From NCBI RefSeq assembly GCF_012928505.1, contig NZ_JABBJN010000022.1, positions 1 through 64,000 on the forward strand: a stretch of DNA of 64,000 nt, written 5' to 3'. The DNA is from Achromobacter sp. Bel. GTDB taxonomy: Bacteria; Pseudomonadota; Gammaproteobacteria; Burkholderiales; Burkholderiaceae_B. Both the position numbers and the translations under genes were made by a program. This document shows positions 1-7,369 of this stretch, one piece after another. Under the pieces are notes generated by a model. It saw only the letters and a list, made by a program, of their open reading frames with translations, had not been told where the DNA came from and did no database searches. Numbering within the stretch: position 1 is the stretch's first letter; each line of letters starts with the position of its first letter.

Positions 1-245
1 AGCAGCGCCAGCGCCAGCTCGGGCCGGGCCGGATCCGTCACAGGCCGGTCCTGCAAGCCGAGCGTGGCCAGGATGTCCCGGGACCAATGCCGGTGCCACG
101 CCGATTCCAGCGCTGGCGCGCGCGCGACGGCTTCCCGCAGGGACGGCGCCGCGTACGCCGCCAGGCGGCTGGGATGCAGGGTGCGGCTGGGCAACTGGTT
201 GAACGCCACCAGCCGACGGTCCAGCACGAAAGCCGCCAGCGCCAT
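1..245 (-). CDS. bscK: BscK/SctK, type III secretion sorting-platform protein (partial)
   Basis: The window edge cuts this gene, so only about the first 81 residues are visible. The ATG at 245-243 lies 3 nt past the bscJ stop (TAG at 250-248), so the two genes are translationally linked. The visible N-terminus contains the stretch FNQLPSRTLHPSRL, which fits the start of YscK-family proteins. SctK is a cytosolic adaptor that links the sorting platform (SctQ, SctL, SctN) to the inner-membrane ring. The call rests on position directly after sctJ and on the N-terminal motif; the rest of the protein is unseen. Confidence 0.75.
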   Translation of the reverse strand, partial: MALAAFVLDRRLVAFNQLPSRTLHPSRLAAYAAPSLREAVARAPALESAWHRHWSRDILATLGLQDRPVTDPARPELALAL

Positions 246-247
246 CG

Positions 248-1084
248 CTAGCGACCCTCGCCGACGGGGTCGCGACGGACGCGCGACCGGTTGGCCGGCG
301 CGCCATAGCGCCATAGCAGATAGGCCAGGCCGGCCGCCAACGCCAGCACCAGCAAGGCCAGCACCGACAGCCAGGCAACCAGCACGCCCGACGAGCCTTC
401 GGCCACCTCAATGCCCAGCACCTGTCGCGTCGCGGTGCTTGTCCCCGAAGCGGCGGACGGTTGCGCCGACACCAGGGCGATGGACACGCGGTCTTCGGTC
501 AGGCCCGGAATGGCGTGCGTGACCAGCTTGCGTATCTGGGGCTGCAAGGCGTCCAGGTTGTAGCCGGTCTGATGCTTGATGAAGACGGCGGCGGTCGACG
601 GCGTGGTGTTCTCGCCCACGCCGCCGCGCTCCGGCAGCACCACGTGCACGCGCGCGGCCAGCACGCCGTCCATCTGCGACAGCGTGTTGGTGAGCTCTTG
701 CGACAGCGCATAGATATAGCGGGCGCGCTCTTCCAGCGGCGAAGACACCAGGCCTTCCTTGCGGAAGATCTGCCCCATGCCGTCGAAGCGTTCGCGCGGC
801 AGGCCGCGGGCGCGCAGGATGTCCAGCGCGCGCGCCACTTGCTGGGCATCGACCGACACCGCGACGCCCGTCTTGGTGCTGGCCTTCTGCGCGGAAATGC
901 CCGCATCCAGCAAGACCGACAGCACCTCGTTGGCTTCGCTTTCGTTGGCGGCGGAAAACAGTTCTACCCGGGAACCGCAGGCGGCCAACACCAGCAGCAG
1001 GCCCAGCAGCAGAAAGCGCAGCCGCGCGGCGAACACGCCGAAAGCGGCGGCCGGGCGGCGGGAAAACAGTGCAGCGTCTTGCAT
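248..1084 (-). CDS. bscJ: BscJ/SctJ, inner-membrane ring lipoprotein of the type III secretion system
   Basis: This 278-aa protein forms the inner-membrane ring of the injectisome (YscJ/PrgK/FliF family). An N-terminal hydrophobic signal ends in a lipobox (LAAC, lipidated Cys36). The conserved ring-building domain follows (ELFSAANESEANEVLSVL near residues 41-58; GLVSSPLEERARYIYALSQE further on). A transmembrane helix near residues 235-257 and a short basic cytoplasmic tail end the protein. Its start overlaps the bscI stop by 1 nt (TAATG), and bscK follows after 3 nt. Length and layout are normal for the family. Confidence 0.95.
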   Translation of the reverse strand: MQDAALFSRRPAAAFGVFAARLRFLLLGLLLVLAACGSRVELFSAANESEANEVLSVLLDAGISAQKASTKTGVAVSVDAQQVARALDILRARGLPRERFDGMGQIFRKEGLVSSPLEERARYIYALSQELTNTLSQMDGVLAARVHVVLPERGGVGENTTPSTAAVFIKHQTGYNLDALQPQIRKLVTHAIPGLTEDRVSIALVSAQPSAASGTSTATRQVLGIEVAEGSSGVLVAWLSVLALLVLALAAGLAYLLWRYGAPANRSRVRRDPVGEGR

Positions 1085-1497
1085 TAGGACATCCTGACCA
1101 GCGTATCGATGTTCTGCGTCGTGCGCGATACCGCCTTGCCCACGATTTCATAGTGGACCGAAACCTGCAGCAGCTCGGCCTGCAGCCGCATCATGTCAGC
1201 CACGGACGGCTGGGCGCCCAACGCGTCCAGGCGGCCGGAGATGCCCTGCCATTTCTCGGAATATTCGGTGGTGGTGCTGCGCAGGCTGGCCAGGATCTGG
1301 TTGCCCAGCGTTTGCGGCCCGCCATCCAGCGGCGCGGCCACCATGGTCGGCAGCGGCGAGTGCAGGCCGGCCAATGCGGGTGCGCCGGCTTCCGGCGCGT
1401 TCATGACCGCATTGAACCGTTCCATGGCCAGTTGCGCCGGCGCTGCCGCAGGGGCTGCGGGTGTCGTCAGCGCGGCCGAAAGGGCGGCGATTTCCAT
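1084..1497 (-). CDS. bscI: BscI/SctI, inner rod protein of the type III secretion system
   Basis: This 137-aa protein is placed as the inner rod subunit, the adaptor between the basal body and the needle. It has an Ala-rich N-terminus and an amphipathic helical C-terminus (DMMRLQAELLQVSVHYEIV, then SRTTQNIDTLVRMS). That polymerising C-terminal helix is typical of YscI/PrgJ/HrpB proteins and ends near the expected residue. Its stop overlaps the bscJ start. The N-terminal half is poorly conserved in the family and was not used for the call. Confidence 0.85.
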   Translation of the reverse strand: MEIAALSAALTTPAAPAAAPAQLAMERFNAVMNAPEAGAPALAGLHSPLPTMVAAPLDGGPQTLGNQILASLRSTTTEYSEKWQGISGRLDALGAQPSVADMMRLQAELLQVSVHYEIVGKAVSRTTQNIDTLVRMS

Positions 1498-1542
1498 AGT
1501 CCCTAACTCCGTTCGGGGTGATGAGAGGTGGCGGTGCGCATA

Positions 1543-1974
1543 TCAGGCGCCGTCCGGGGGGTGGCCGAGCAGGCCGCGCGCCAGCCGCGGGCCATCGCCC
1601 TCGCCGCGCGCGACCGACTCCAGCAGCCGTCGGCTTTCGCCGTTGCGGCCGGCCAGTTGCAGCGCGAATCCGCGCCAGGCGTCCAGCAAGGCGCGCTCGG
1701 CCGGATCGGCCACGAACGCACCTTCCAGCAGCGTCACGGCATCGGGCGCGCGGCCGGCGTTCATCCAGGTCACGGCCAAGCCGACCAGGGGGTAGGCCTG
1801 GCCGGGACGCAGGCGGCGCAAGGCGGAAAAGATGATTTCGGCGCGTGCGGCATCGCCCCGGCCGCTGGCCAGGAAGCCGACTTCGGCAAGCAGCCGGGCG
1901 TCGTCCGCCACAAGTACAAAAGCCGTCTCATCCGAGACGGCTGTTGCGGGAAGGCTGCCTGCCCTATCGTTCAT
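1543..1974 (-). CDS. Small TPR-like type III secretion protein (SctG/HrpB1-like)
   Basis: This 143-aa protein resembles a short tetratricopeptide protein. Helical pairs such as LLAEVGFLASGRGDAARAEIIFSAL (in two parts) and YPLVGLAVTWMNAGRAPDAV have the Gly/Ala spacing of TPR units. In this position, between a SycD-class chaperone and bscI, it most resembles the YscG/HrpB1-HrpK class, which binds needle-related subunits. The SctG assignment is inference. It starts 12 nt after the chaperone stop and belongs to the same operon. No signal peptide or membrane segment is visible. Confidence 0.6.
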   Translation of the reverse strand: MNDRAGSLPATAVSDETAFVLVADDARLLAEVGFLASGRGDAARAEIIFSALRRLRPGQAYPLVGLAVTWMNAGRAPDAVTLLEGAFVADPAERALLDAWRGFALQLAGRNGESRRLLESVARGEGDGPRLARGLLGHPPDGA

Positions 1975-1986
1975 GGTGTTCCCGTG

Positions 1987-2460
1987 TCACGGACGAGCCT
2001 CCTTTTCCGTCAATGCCAACAGCGAACGCGCCCGCTCGCCCAGGGCCGCATGGGCCGCGTCGGCCTGCGCGTATTCCGCCACCATCCGCAAGCTGGCCTG
2101 CGCGGCGGGCACATCCGCCAGCGCCAACTGGCATTCGGCGACGCGCAACACCGCTTCGGGCGTCACCGGGAACAGCGTTCCGATCAGCGAATAGATGCGG
2201 ATCGCCTCGTCGTAGCGGGCCTGCATCTGCAGGCACAGCGCCAGGCCGGCCAGGTAGTGCTTGCGCGTGGGGCCGTACTGCGACAGGAAAGCGAACATCG
2301 GCAGGGCCTGCGCATACTGCCGTTGCGTCACATGGGCGTAGGCCAGCGCATAGATCACTTCAAGCTGATCGGCGGTGAACCGCTGGCTTCCCGGCAAGGC
2401 CCCAAGGCCGTCGAAAAGCTGCTCGCCGAAGGCCGAACGCTGCGAAGGGGACGAAGACAT
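1987..2460 (-). CDS. SycD/LcrH-class translocator chaperone (BcrH-like)
   Basis: This 157-aa protein is a class II type III secretion chaperone. Three TPR-like helical hairpins are visible (LEVIYALAYAHVTQRQYAQA, then ALPMFAFLSQYGPTRKHYLA, then YDEAIRIYSLIGTLFPVTPE), with the size and layout of SycD/LcrH/IpgC. Such chaperones bind the hydrophobic translocators before secretion. It sits directly downstream of the SctB-like gene, its probable client. Bordetella has two such chaperones (BcrH1 and BcrH2); I cannot say which one this matches. Start chosen at the ATG at 2460. Confidence 0.85.
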   Translation of the reverse strand: MSSSPSQRSAFGEQLFDGLGALPGSQRFTADQLEVIYALAYAHVTQRQYAQALPMFAFLSQYGPTRKHYLAGLALCLQMQARYDEAIRIYSLIGTLFPVTPEAVLRVAECQLALADVPAAQASLRMVAEYAQADAAHAALGERARSLLALTEKEARP

Positions 2461-2480
2461 GGCGATAGGTTCCTTCAGGC

Positions 2481-3203
2481 TCAGACGTTACGGATCAGGC
2501 CGCGCGAGGACTCGATCTGCGACAGGGAGGCCAGTTTGTCCCGGATGTCTCTGATGACATCCATCATCTGCGGCATCATGTCATTGGCGCTTTGCGCAAA
2601 GGCCTCGCGCACTCGCGCATCGGCTTCCGATATAGCCAGGTCGTGCAACTTCGAATTGGCTTCAATCTGACTCTGGCTGTCGGCGGCCTGGGCCGCTTTC
2701 AACATCGCATCGCCATTCATCCGCCCCGCCACTGCCGATCCCATCTGGATAACGCCACTCGCGATCTGCAAGGCACCTTGCGCGATCGCCGAGGCGATCC
2801 GATCTTGCGCCGCCTGCTTTATCTTGTCGGCAGCACCCTGCAGCGCATCCGCCTGACCTTGCATCGCTTCCAAACGTGCGGCCATTGCCGCAGTGCGCTG
2901 CTCGCTGGCCAGCTTCGCGAACAGCTCCATCACCCCCTGGATGTCCGTGCCGACGAACCCCGACGAGTCGCCCAGCGCCTTGAGCATGGCTTCCATGGCG
3001 GGCGCCGACGCCGAGGCGTTTGCCGGCGACGTCAGTCCCATGGCGGCCAGTTTCTTGGTCATCTCGTCCGGCGCGCCCATCTTCTTTTGCATGAGCTGCG
3101 CGGTATCCAGTTGCGGGATCCTCGAGCCGGCCACAGGCGCCGACGCCTCGGGCAACGGATTCAGAAGCGCAGGGTTGATGCCACCGGTGCTGACGCTGAT
3201 CAT
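2481..3203 (-). CDS. SctB/BopD-like minor translocator (probable)
   Basis: This 240-aa protein begins at the ATG at 3203, behind a good AAGGAG ribosome binding site; a longer frame to 3305 would run into the upstream gene. A helical, Gln/Ala-rich stretch (residues about 95-135) precedes a weakly hydrophobic Gly/Ala-rich segment (about 136-161, including IAQGALQIASGVIQMGSAVA) and an acidic helical C-terminus. This is the layout of YopD/SctB minor translocators. It is clearly shorter than the Bordetella BopD I recall (about 310 aa). The adjacent SycD-class chaperone supports a translocator role. The hydrophobic segment is weak, so the call is moderate. Confidence 0.6.
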   Translation of the reverse strand: MISVSTGGINPALLNPLPEASAPVAGSRIPQLDTAQLMQKKMGAPDEMTKKLAAMGLTSPANASASAPAMEAMLKALGDSSGFVGTDIQGVMELFAKLASEQRTAAMAARLEAMQGQADALQGAADKIKQAAQDRIASAIAQGALQIASGVIQMGSAVAGRMNGDAMLKAAQAADSQSQIEANSKLHDLAISEADARVREAFAQSANDMMPQMMDVIRDIRDKLASLSQIESSRGLIRNV

Positions 3204-3237
3204 CTCGATACTCCTTGGCTCGGATCGGGTTCGGGAT

Positions 3238-3549
3238 TCAGACCAGGTTGCGCGGACGCTTGGCGGCGCCGGCCGAGGCGCGCGGCTCGCTGCGCTGGCG
3301 CGCATAAGCGGATTCCTGCTCGGCGTGGCTCTGGATGGCTTGCATGTCCTGGCGGAACAGCGCTTGCGCCTCGTCTCGCTGCTCGGCCGTCATCGGCTGC
3401 GCGTCCAGCGTGGCGCGGACCTTTTCCGGGTCCAGGCCCAGGGCGCGCAACTTGTCGTCGCCTTCCTCGAGGGAACGGCGAGCGATACGGATGGCTTCAT
3501 CGGCGCGGCCGATCAGGTCCTGGATATGTTGGTCTTGCGTGTCGGCCAT
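3238..3549 (-). CDS. Unrecognised 103-aa protein inside the type III secretion operon
   Basis: I do not recognise this family. It is a highly charged, helical 103-aa protein (HIQDLIGRADEAIRIARRSL near the N-terminus) with a basic Pro/Ala/Arg tail and no signal or membrane segment. A Shine-Dalgarno GGAGAA precedes the ATG at 3549. It lies between the Bsp22-like and SctB-like genes, so it is probably a secretion substrate, chaperone or regulator of the system. Charge and size would fit a small cytosolic accessory protein; nothing firmer can be said from sequence. Confidence 0.7.
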   Translation of the reverse strand: MADTQDQHIQDLIGRADEAIRIARRSLEEGDDKLRALGLDPEKVRATLDAQPMTAEQRDEAQALFRQDMQAIQSHAEQESAYARQRSEPRASAGAAKRPRNLV

Positions 3550-3601
3550 TGCCGTTCTCCAGCGCGAAAGCGGTGTTTTCTTGGTGGTTGAGATAGACGG
3601 T

Positions 3602-4180
3602 TCAGCGCATGTTGCCGATGATCGACGCGCGCGAATCCTGCATCTTCTTGACGAAGTTGGTCATCACATCGAAGGCCTCGTTGCGCTTGTTCGACATGCT
3701 TTGCAGGCGCAGCATGTCCATCTGCTGGCTGTTGCCGGCAGCATCGACCTGGCCTTTGACCTTGGTGATGGCAGCGTCCACCTCGCTGCGGGTAGGCAAG
3801 CCGGTCACCGTCGCCCCGGTGACATTACCGGCGGCGTCCTTGATCGCTATCGCCGAAATGGGCGACGGGTCTTGGCCGAGTTTGAATGCCTGCTTCGCGG
3901 CGTCGGTGGCAAGCGCCTGGTTCCTGTCCGACGATTCAAGCTTGTCGGTCCCCTTGGCGTCGCTTGGAAACTGCCCCAGCAGCGCGTTCAGACTGGAAAG
4001 CAGCGTATTCAATTCGCCCATCAACGCGTTACGGTTCTGCACTTCCTGGATCTGCGTCTGCAATTGCGCGTCCAGCAACTTGGTGCGCTCGCTCTGCACC
4101 ATCATGAGCGCAGTCTCGATGTCCATGCTGGCCAGGTTCATCGAGGCGATTCCGCCGACACTGGCGCTATTGATGTTCAT
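3602..4180 (-). CDS. Bsp22-like needle-tip/filament protein, copy A
   Basis: This 192-aa protein resembles Bordetella Bsp22, the self-polymerising protein at the tip of the type III needle. Recognisable parts are an N-terminal MDIETALMMVQSERTKLLDA segment, a helical hairpin region, and a C-terminal helix ending in QDSRASIIGNMR. The ATG at 4180 is chosen; a TTG 6 nt upstream is a possible alternative behind GAGGAG. A divergent paralogue lies immediately upstream (4348-4869). A candidate ECF-type promoter at 4246-4275 sits 65 nt before the start, so this copy can be transcribed on its own. The length is close to Bsp22 (about 205 aa). Confidence 0.8.
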   Translation of the reverse strand: MNINSASVGGIASMNLASMDIETALMMVQSERTKLLDAQLQTQIQEVQNRNALMGELNTLLSSLNALLGQFPSDAKGTDKLESSDRNQALATDAAKQAFKLGQDPSPISAIAIKDAAGNVTGATVTGLPTRSEVDAAITKVKGQVDAAGNSQQMDMLRLQSMSNKRNEAFDVMTNFVKKMQDSRASIIGNMR

Positions 4181-4245
4181 GTTCAAGATGTTCTCCTCAT
4201 CCGGGCGCTGCCCCGGCATTCAAGTTGGTGTGACCGGCGATGCAA

Positions 4246-4275
4246 GGTAAGTAACGGGACAGCGGCTTCGGTTCC
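4246..4275 (-). promoter_or_regulatory. Candidate ECF-sigma (BtrS/HrpL-type) promoter for bsp22-like copy A
   Basis: Read on the minus strand: GGAAC, 15 nt, GTTACTTACC. The same two boxes at nearly the same spacing occur twice more, in the bopN/bsp22B divergent region. The -35-like GGAAC resembles that of HrpL-class ECF sigma factors, and Bordetella type III genes depend on the ECF factor BtrS. The sigma assignment is inference. Confidence 0.55.
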
Positions 4276-4347
4276 GCGTTTTTTCGTAAATCGTGAAGGA
4301 AGTTCCAAGCGCCCTTCCCGCGCCGGACTTAACACGTCCCCTTTTCT

Positions 4348-4869
4348 TCACCGCATATTGGCAAGGATCTTCGACCGGCTGTCCTGCATCTTCTGGAGCA
4401 GATCGGCCAGCATGTCGGCAACGCCGTCGCGCTTTGCGGTCATGCTCTCCAAGCGCTGTGTCTCGTCCTTCAGTTGGCTGGCCAGCGCATTCAAGTCACT
4501 CTTCATCTCGGCGAGGGCCTGCGTGTTCGCGTCGATCATCTTGCTGTTGGCATCCATCTTTGCCTGCAACGCCGGGATGTCGGCGCCTTGCCCACCGCCG
4601 GGATTCGCCGCCATTTTCTCGATCTGCCCCTGCATCTGCGCATTGGCGTCCGACAAGGCCTGGTTTTCGGCAAGCTTGCCGGCCATGGCGCCATTCAGCC
4701 CAGCGACCTGCGCGTTGCAGTCCGCGACCGAGTCCATTTGCTGGCGCAGTGCTTCCCCCAGCAACTGCGCGCGCTGACTCTGAAGCATCAGCAGCGCGCT
4801 TTCCAGGTCCGGCGCCGACAGGTCCATCCCCGCCACCCCGCCGATACCCATTCCAGAAATCGTAGACAT
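4348..4869 (-). CDS. Bsp22-like needle-tip/filament protein, copy B
   Basis: This 173-aa protein is a paralogue of the next gene downstream (3602-4180). Both share an N-terminal block (here LESALLMLQSQRAQLLGEAL) and a C-terminal block (here QKMQDSRSKILANMR), with a divergent central helical region. The ATG at 4869 sits behind a strong AAGGAG-type site; a longer open frame to 5046 would cover the promoter region and is unlikely. It heads the minus arm of the type III locus, with a candidate ECF-type promoter 115 nt upstream. Whether both copies are secreted or assemble together is unknown. Confidence 0.75.
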   Translation of the reverse strand: MSTISGMGIGGVAGMDLSAPDLESALLMLQSQRAQLLGEALRQQMDSVADCNAQVAGLNGAMAGKLAENQALSDANAQMQGQIEKMAANPGGGQGADIPALQAKMDANSKMIDANTQALAEMKSDLNALASQLKDETQRLESMTAKRDGVADMLADLLQKMQDSRSKILANMR

Positions 4870-4983
4870 CCTTCCTCTCCTTGAAGCGTGGCGCTGCAAG
4901 CGCCTTTCCCGACGACCACCGAGGGAAAACCCGAAGTCCACAGGATTGTCCGCGGCGAATTTGCCGCGGCGACGTCGCCACCG

Positions 4984-5014
4984 GGTAGGTAACAAACGTC
5001 CGTCCCTTGGTTCC
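4984..5014 (-). promoter_or_regulatory. Candidate ECF-sigma (BtrS/HrpL-type) promoter for bsp22-like copy B
   Basis: Read on the minus strand: GGAAC, 16 nt, GTTACCTACC, ending 115 nt before the ATG at 4869. It lies back to back with the oppositely oriented motif at 5029-5057, only 14 nt away. Confidence 0.5.
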
Positions 5015-5028
5015 CAAGCCAGATAGTT

Positions 5029-5057
5029 GGAACTTTCCCGAGCCAACCGTTACTACC
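5029..5057 (+). promoter_or_regulatory. Candidate ECF-sigma (BtrS/HrpL-type) promoter for the bopN operon
   Basis: GGAAC, 15 nt, GTTACTACC on the plus strand, 43 nt before the bopN ATG at 5101. It matches the two minus-strand copies at 4984-5014 and 4246-4275 in both boxes and spacing. It would drive the eight-gene bopN-bscF arm. Confidence 0.55.
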
Positions 5058-5100
5058 ACTGACGATGCGCGGCCTATGCCCCGCAGCCTGACTTGCCCTA

Positions 5101-6200
5101 TGAACCGTATCGACGCCGGCCTGCCCTCTTCCGCCTATTCCCTGTCTTCCTCGCATGCCGGCATCCAATACGGAGAGCAGCAGGCCGGCACGATGCTGGG
5201 CCAGACCGCCGTGCTGGCGCCGGGCGAGGTGTCGCTGGCGGACGCGGCCGAGGAAATGAGCCTGCACATGGCGGGCAAGGCCGAAGACAAGCACCATGCC
5301 CAGCGCAAGGTGCGCCGCGACAGCCCCTTGCAACAACTGGGCACCGAAGCGGTCCTGGCCTATTTGGCCGACGCGCACGACACCGAAGGTCAGCAAAAGC
5401 TCGACGGCCTTGCCCAGCAATTGCTGCAAGGCCATGCCGATCCCCGCCAAGCCGCCGGCCAGGCGTTCGGCGATCCCACGCAGCAGTATCTGGGCTTGCA
5501 GTACGCGCTGCGCCAAGGCGAGCGGCAAGGCGCGTCGGAAGCGACCCTGGAGGGCCTGCGCGATGCGTTGGCCGATATGGAGCTGGGCAGCGGCCCGCAG
5601 ATCCGCGCGGGGCTGAACACCGTGAACGCCGCAGGCGGTTTCGCGTCCGACCCGCGCGGCGTGGCGGAATTCCAGCGGACCTACCGCGACGTCGTACTGG
5701 GCGAATCGTCGCTGGCCAAGACACTGGCCCTGGCGCTGGAACGCTTCGGCGGCAAAGAGATCGGGCGCGGCCTGAAGCAATTGATCCAGGCGCTAGGCCA
5801 CGACCTGGCCGCGGCGCGTCCGTCGGCCAGCCCTGACCGCCTGCAGGCGCTGATACAGGACTTGTACCAACTGGGCACCGCCGCCACCGTGCTGGACGGC
5901 GCCGCGGACCTGGCGGTCAGGCTGCGCCAGGAACATGGCGCCGACGTGGCCCCCGACCGCTTGATGCAGGATCTGGTGCGCATCAGCCAGGAGAAATGGG
6001 TGTCCGAATCCCGGTTCACGACCCTCGCCTCGTCACATGGCGTCGACACCGTGGCGGGCCGGATCGCCTTCCTGGGCGGCGTGCGCGCCGTACTGAAAGA
6101 CTTGCCGCTTCCGGTTTACACGGACGCCGATGCCCGGCATGGCGTCTTGAACGCGGCGCAGCACGCGCTGGATGCGGCGATCGACGAGGAATACGAATGA
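5101..6200 (+). CDS. bopN: BopN/SctW, gatekeeper of type III secretion
   Basis: This 366-aa protein is of the YopN/InvE/SctW family, which orders secretion of translocators before effectors; Bordetella BopN may also be secreted as an effector. The ATG at 5101 is preferred over an upstream in-frame start because it follows the candidate promoter at 5029-5057. The first 45 residues are polar and unstructured-looking, as expected for a secretion signal and chaperone-binding region. All-helical gatekeeper and TyeA-like parts follow (for example FQRTYRDVVLGESSLAKTLA, and LVRISQEKWVSESRF near the C-terminus). The next gene starts inside its stop region (ATGA). Confidence 0.9.
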
Positions 6201-6577
6201 ACGGCCTGGACGACACGCTACGCGAGTTCGGCGCCGGCATCGGCATGCCCGGACTGGCGCTCGGCGCGGGCGGCAACGTGGCGCTGGAGCTTGCATCCGG
6301 CCGCCGCGTGGCGATCGAGCCTGCGGGCGACGAGGTCCTGGTCTACGTGTCGGACCCCGCCCCTTACGACGCCACCGAACGGTTGCTGCGGGCTTGGCGG
6401 CGCGCCCACTATTCGCGGCTGGACGGACTGGCGGTGCAAGCCGCGCTGCGTGAGCAGGAAGGCGTACCCCGCTTGCTGGCGGTTGCCCGCGTGGCCGGCG
6501 CAAACGCCGACGCCCGCGCGCTGATGCAGACCGTCGACACCCTGTCGCGCTGGCTGGACGCCGCGCGCGACGACTGA
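6197..6577 (+). CDS. Type III secretion chaperone, SycN/CesT-like
   Basis: This 126-aa protein has the alpha/beta layout of class I secretion chaperones: an N-terminal helix (LDDTLREFGAGIGMPGLAL), a strand-rich middle (GNVALELASGRRVAIEPAGD, then EVLVYVS) and a C-terminal helix (LMQTVDTLSRWLDAARDD). It overlaps the bopN stop by 4 nt and lies before sctX, the position of the YopN chaperone SycN in Yersinia. Its likely client is BopN. The SycN identity rests on context plus fold-like pattern. Confidence 0.75.
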   Translation: MNGLDDTLREFGAGIGMPGLALGAGGNVALELASGRRVAIEPAGDEVLVYVSDPAPYDATERLLRAWRRAHYSRLDGLAVQAALREQEGVPRLLAVARVAGANADARALMQTVDTLSRWLDAARDD

Positions 6578-6599
6578 CTACGAGAGACAGGGAACCCAC

Positions 6600-7007
6600 A
6601 TGTCCGATATGCGCATCAGCGGCCTGGCGTTCGACCGAGGCATCGACAGCATCTCCTACGCCGGCCGCGAAGCCGGCGGCCAGCAACTGCCCGACCGCCA
6701 GGACCTGCCCCCGCCCGCGGACGGCATCCGCGCCCAACTGGCGCAATTGCTGGACAAGCCCACGACCGCCCGCTACCTGGACGACTGCCTGCGCCCGGCA
6801 CCGGGCAACCGCGACCTGCTCATGCCGGGGCGGTTCCAGCAGGCGCTGCAATCGGCGCTGGATACGCTGGGCGCGGCGGCCGACCAGGCGCAGGCCGACG
6901 GCTCCGAGGACGCCCGCGCGCTGAACCGCGCCGTGCGCCTGCTGAAAGACGAAGCCGGGTTGCGCGATCTGGTCACGATGTACCGAAGCGCGCTGTATCA
7001 AGGATGA
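6600..7007 (+). CDS. SctX (YscX-like) type III secretion protein
   Basis: This 135-aa protein matches the YscX class: a short polar N-terminus, then a conserved region around DKPTTARYLDDCLRPAPGNR and LLMPGRFQQALQSALD, and a C-terminal helix ending near the stop. In Yersinia, YscX is exported early and acts with YscY and the export gate SctV. Here the order is the same: sctX, sctY, then sctV, with a 4-nt overlap (ATGA) to the next gene. The start at 6600 follows a GAGACAGGG site. Confidence 0.8.
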   Translation: MSDMRISGLAFDRGIDSISYAGREAGGQQLPDRQDLPPPADGIRAQLAQLLDKPTTARYLDDCLRPAPGNRDLLMPGRFQQALQSALDTLGAAADQAQADGSEDARALNRAVRLLKDEAGLRDLVTMYRSALYQG

Positions 7008-7369
7008 ACATGCCAATTCCCCTGGCCGACGAGACCCGAGAACTGCTCGGGCTGCTGGCCTACGTCTACCTTGAGAACAACCGCCCGGAAAAGACCGTGG
7101 TGCTGCTGAAGGCGCTTCAGGCGCTCGGCCTGGCCGATGCGCGGCAACTCGCCACGCTGGCGCTGGCCCAATTGCGGGCCGGCAAACCCGACACGGCGCT
7201 GTCCACGCTGGACCAACTGGCCATGCAAGGCGGCGTCGATGCGCCCTTCCACCTGATCCGCTCGCAGACCCTGCAGGCCCTGGCGCGCGGCGATGAAGCC
7301 GCGGCCGCCATGCGTGCCTATGTCGCGCTGCGCCCCACCGCCGCCCAACCTCGAAGCGAACCGACTTGA
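7004..7369 (+). CDS. SctY (YscY-like) chaperone of SctX
   Basis: This 121-aa protein has two or three TPR-like helical pairs (LGLLAYVYLENNRPEKTVVL and LALAQLRAGKPDTALSTLDQ). It is the size of YscY, the chaperone that binds YscX and contacts the export gate. It overlaps both neighbours by 4 nt, indicating coupled translation of sctX, sctY and sctV. A general SycD-like chaperone is the alternative, but gene order favours SctY. Confidence 0.8.
   Translation: MNMPIPLADETRELLGLLAYVYLENNRPEKTVVLLKALQALGLADARQLATLALAQLRAGKPDTALSTLDQLAMQGGVDAPFHLIRSQTLQALARGDEAAAAMRAYVALRPTAAQPRSEPT

Noticed and set aside
1921-1943. Inverted repeat AGCCGTCTC/GAGACGGCT inside the small TPR-like gene
   Set aside because: It lies within coding sequence near the start of the gene and has no U-run or other sign of function; probably chance, though it could form an mRNA hairpin.
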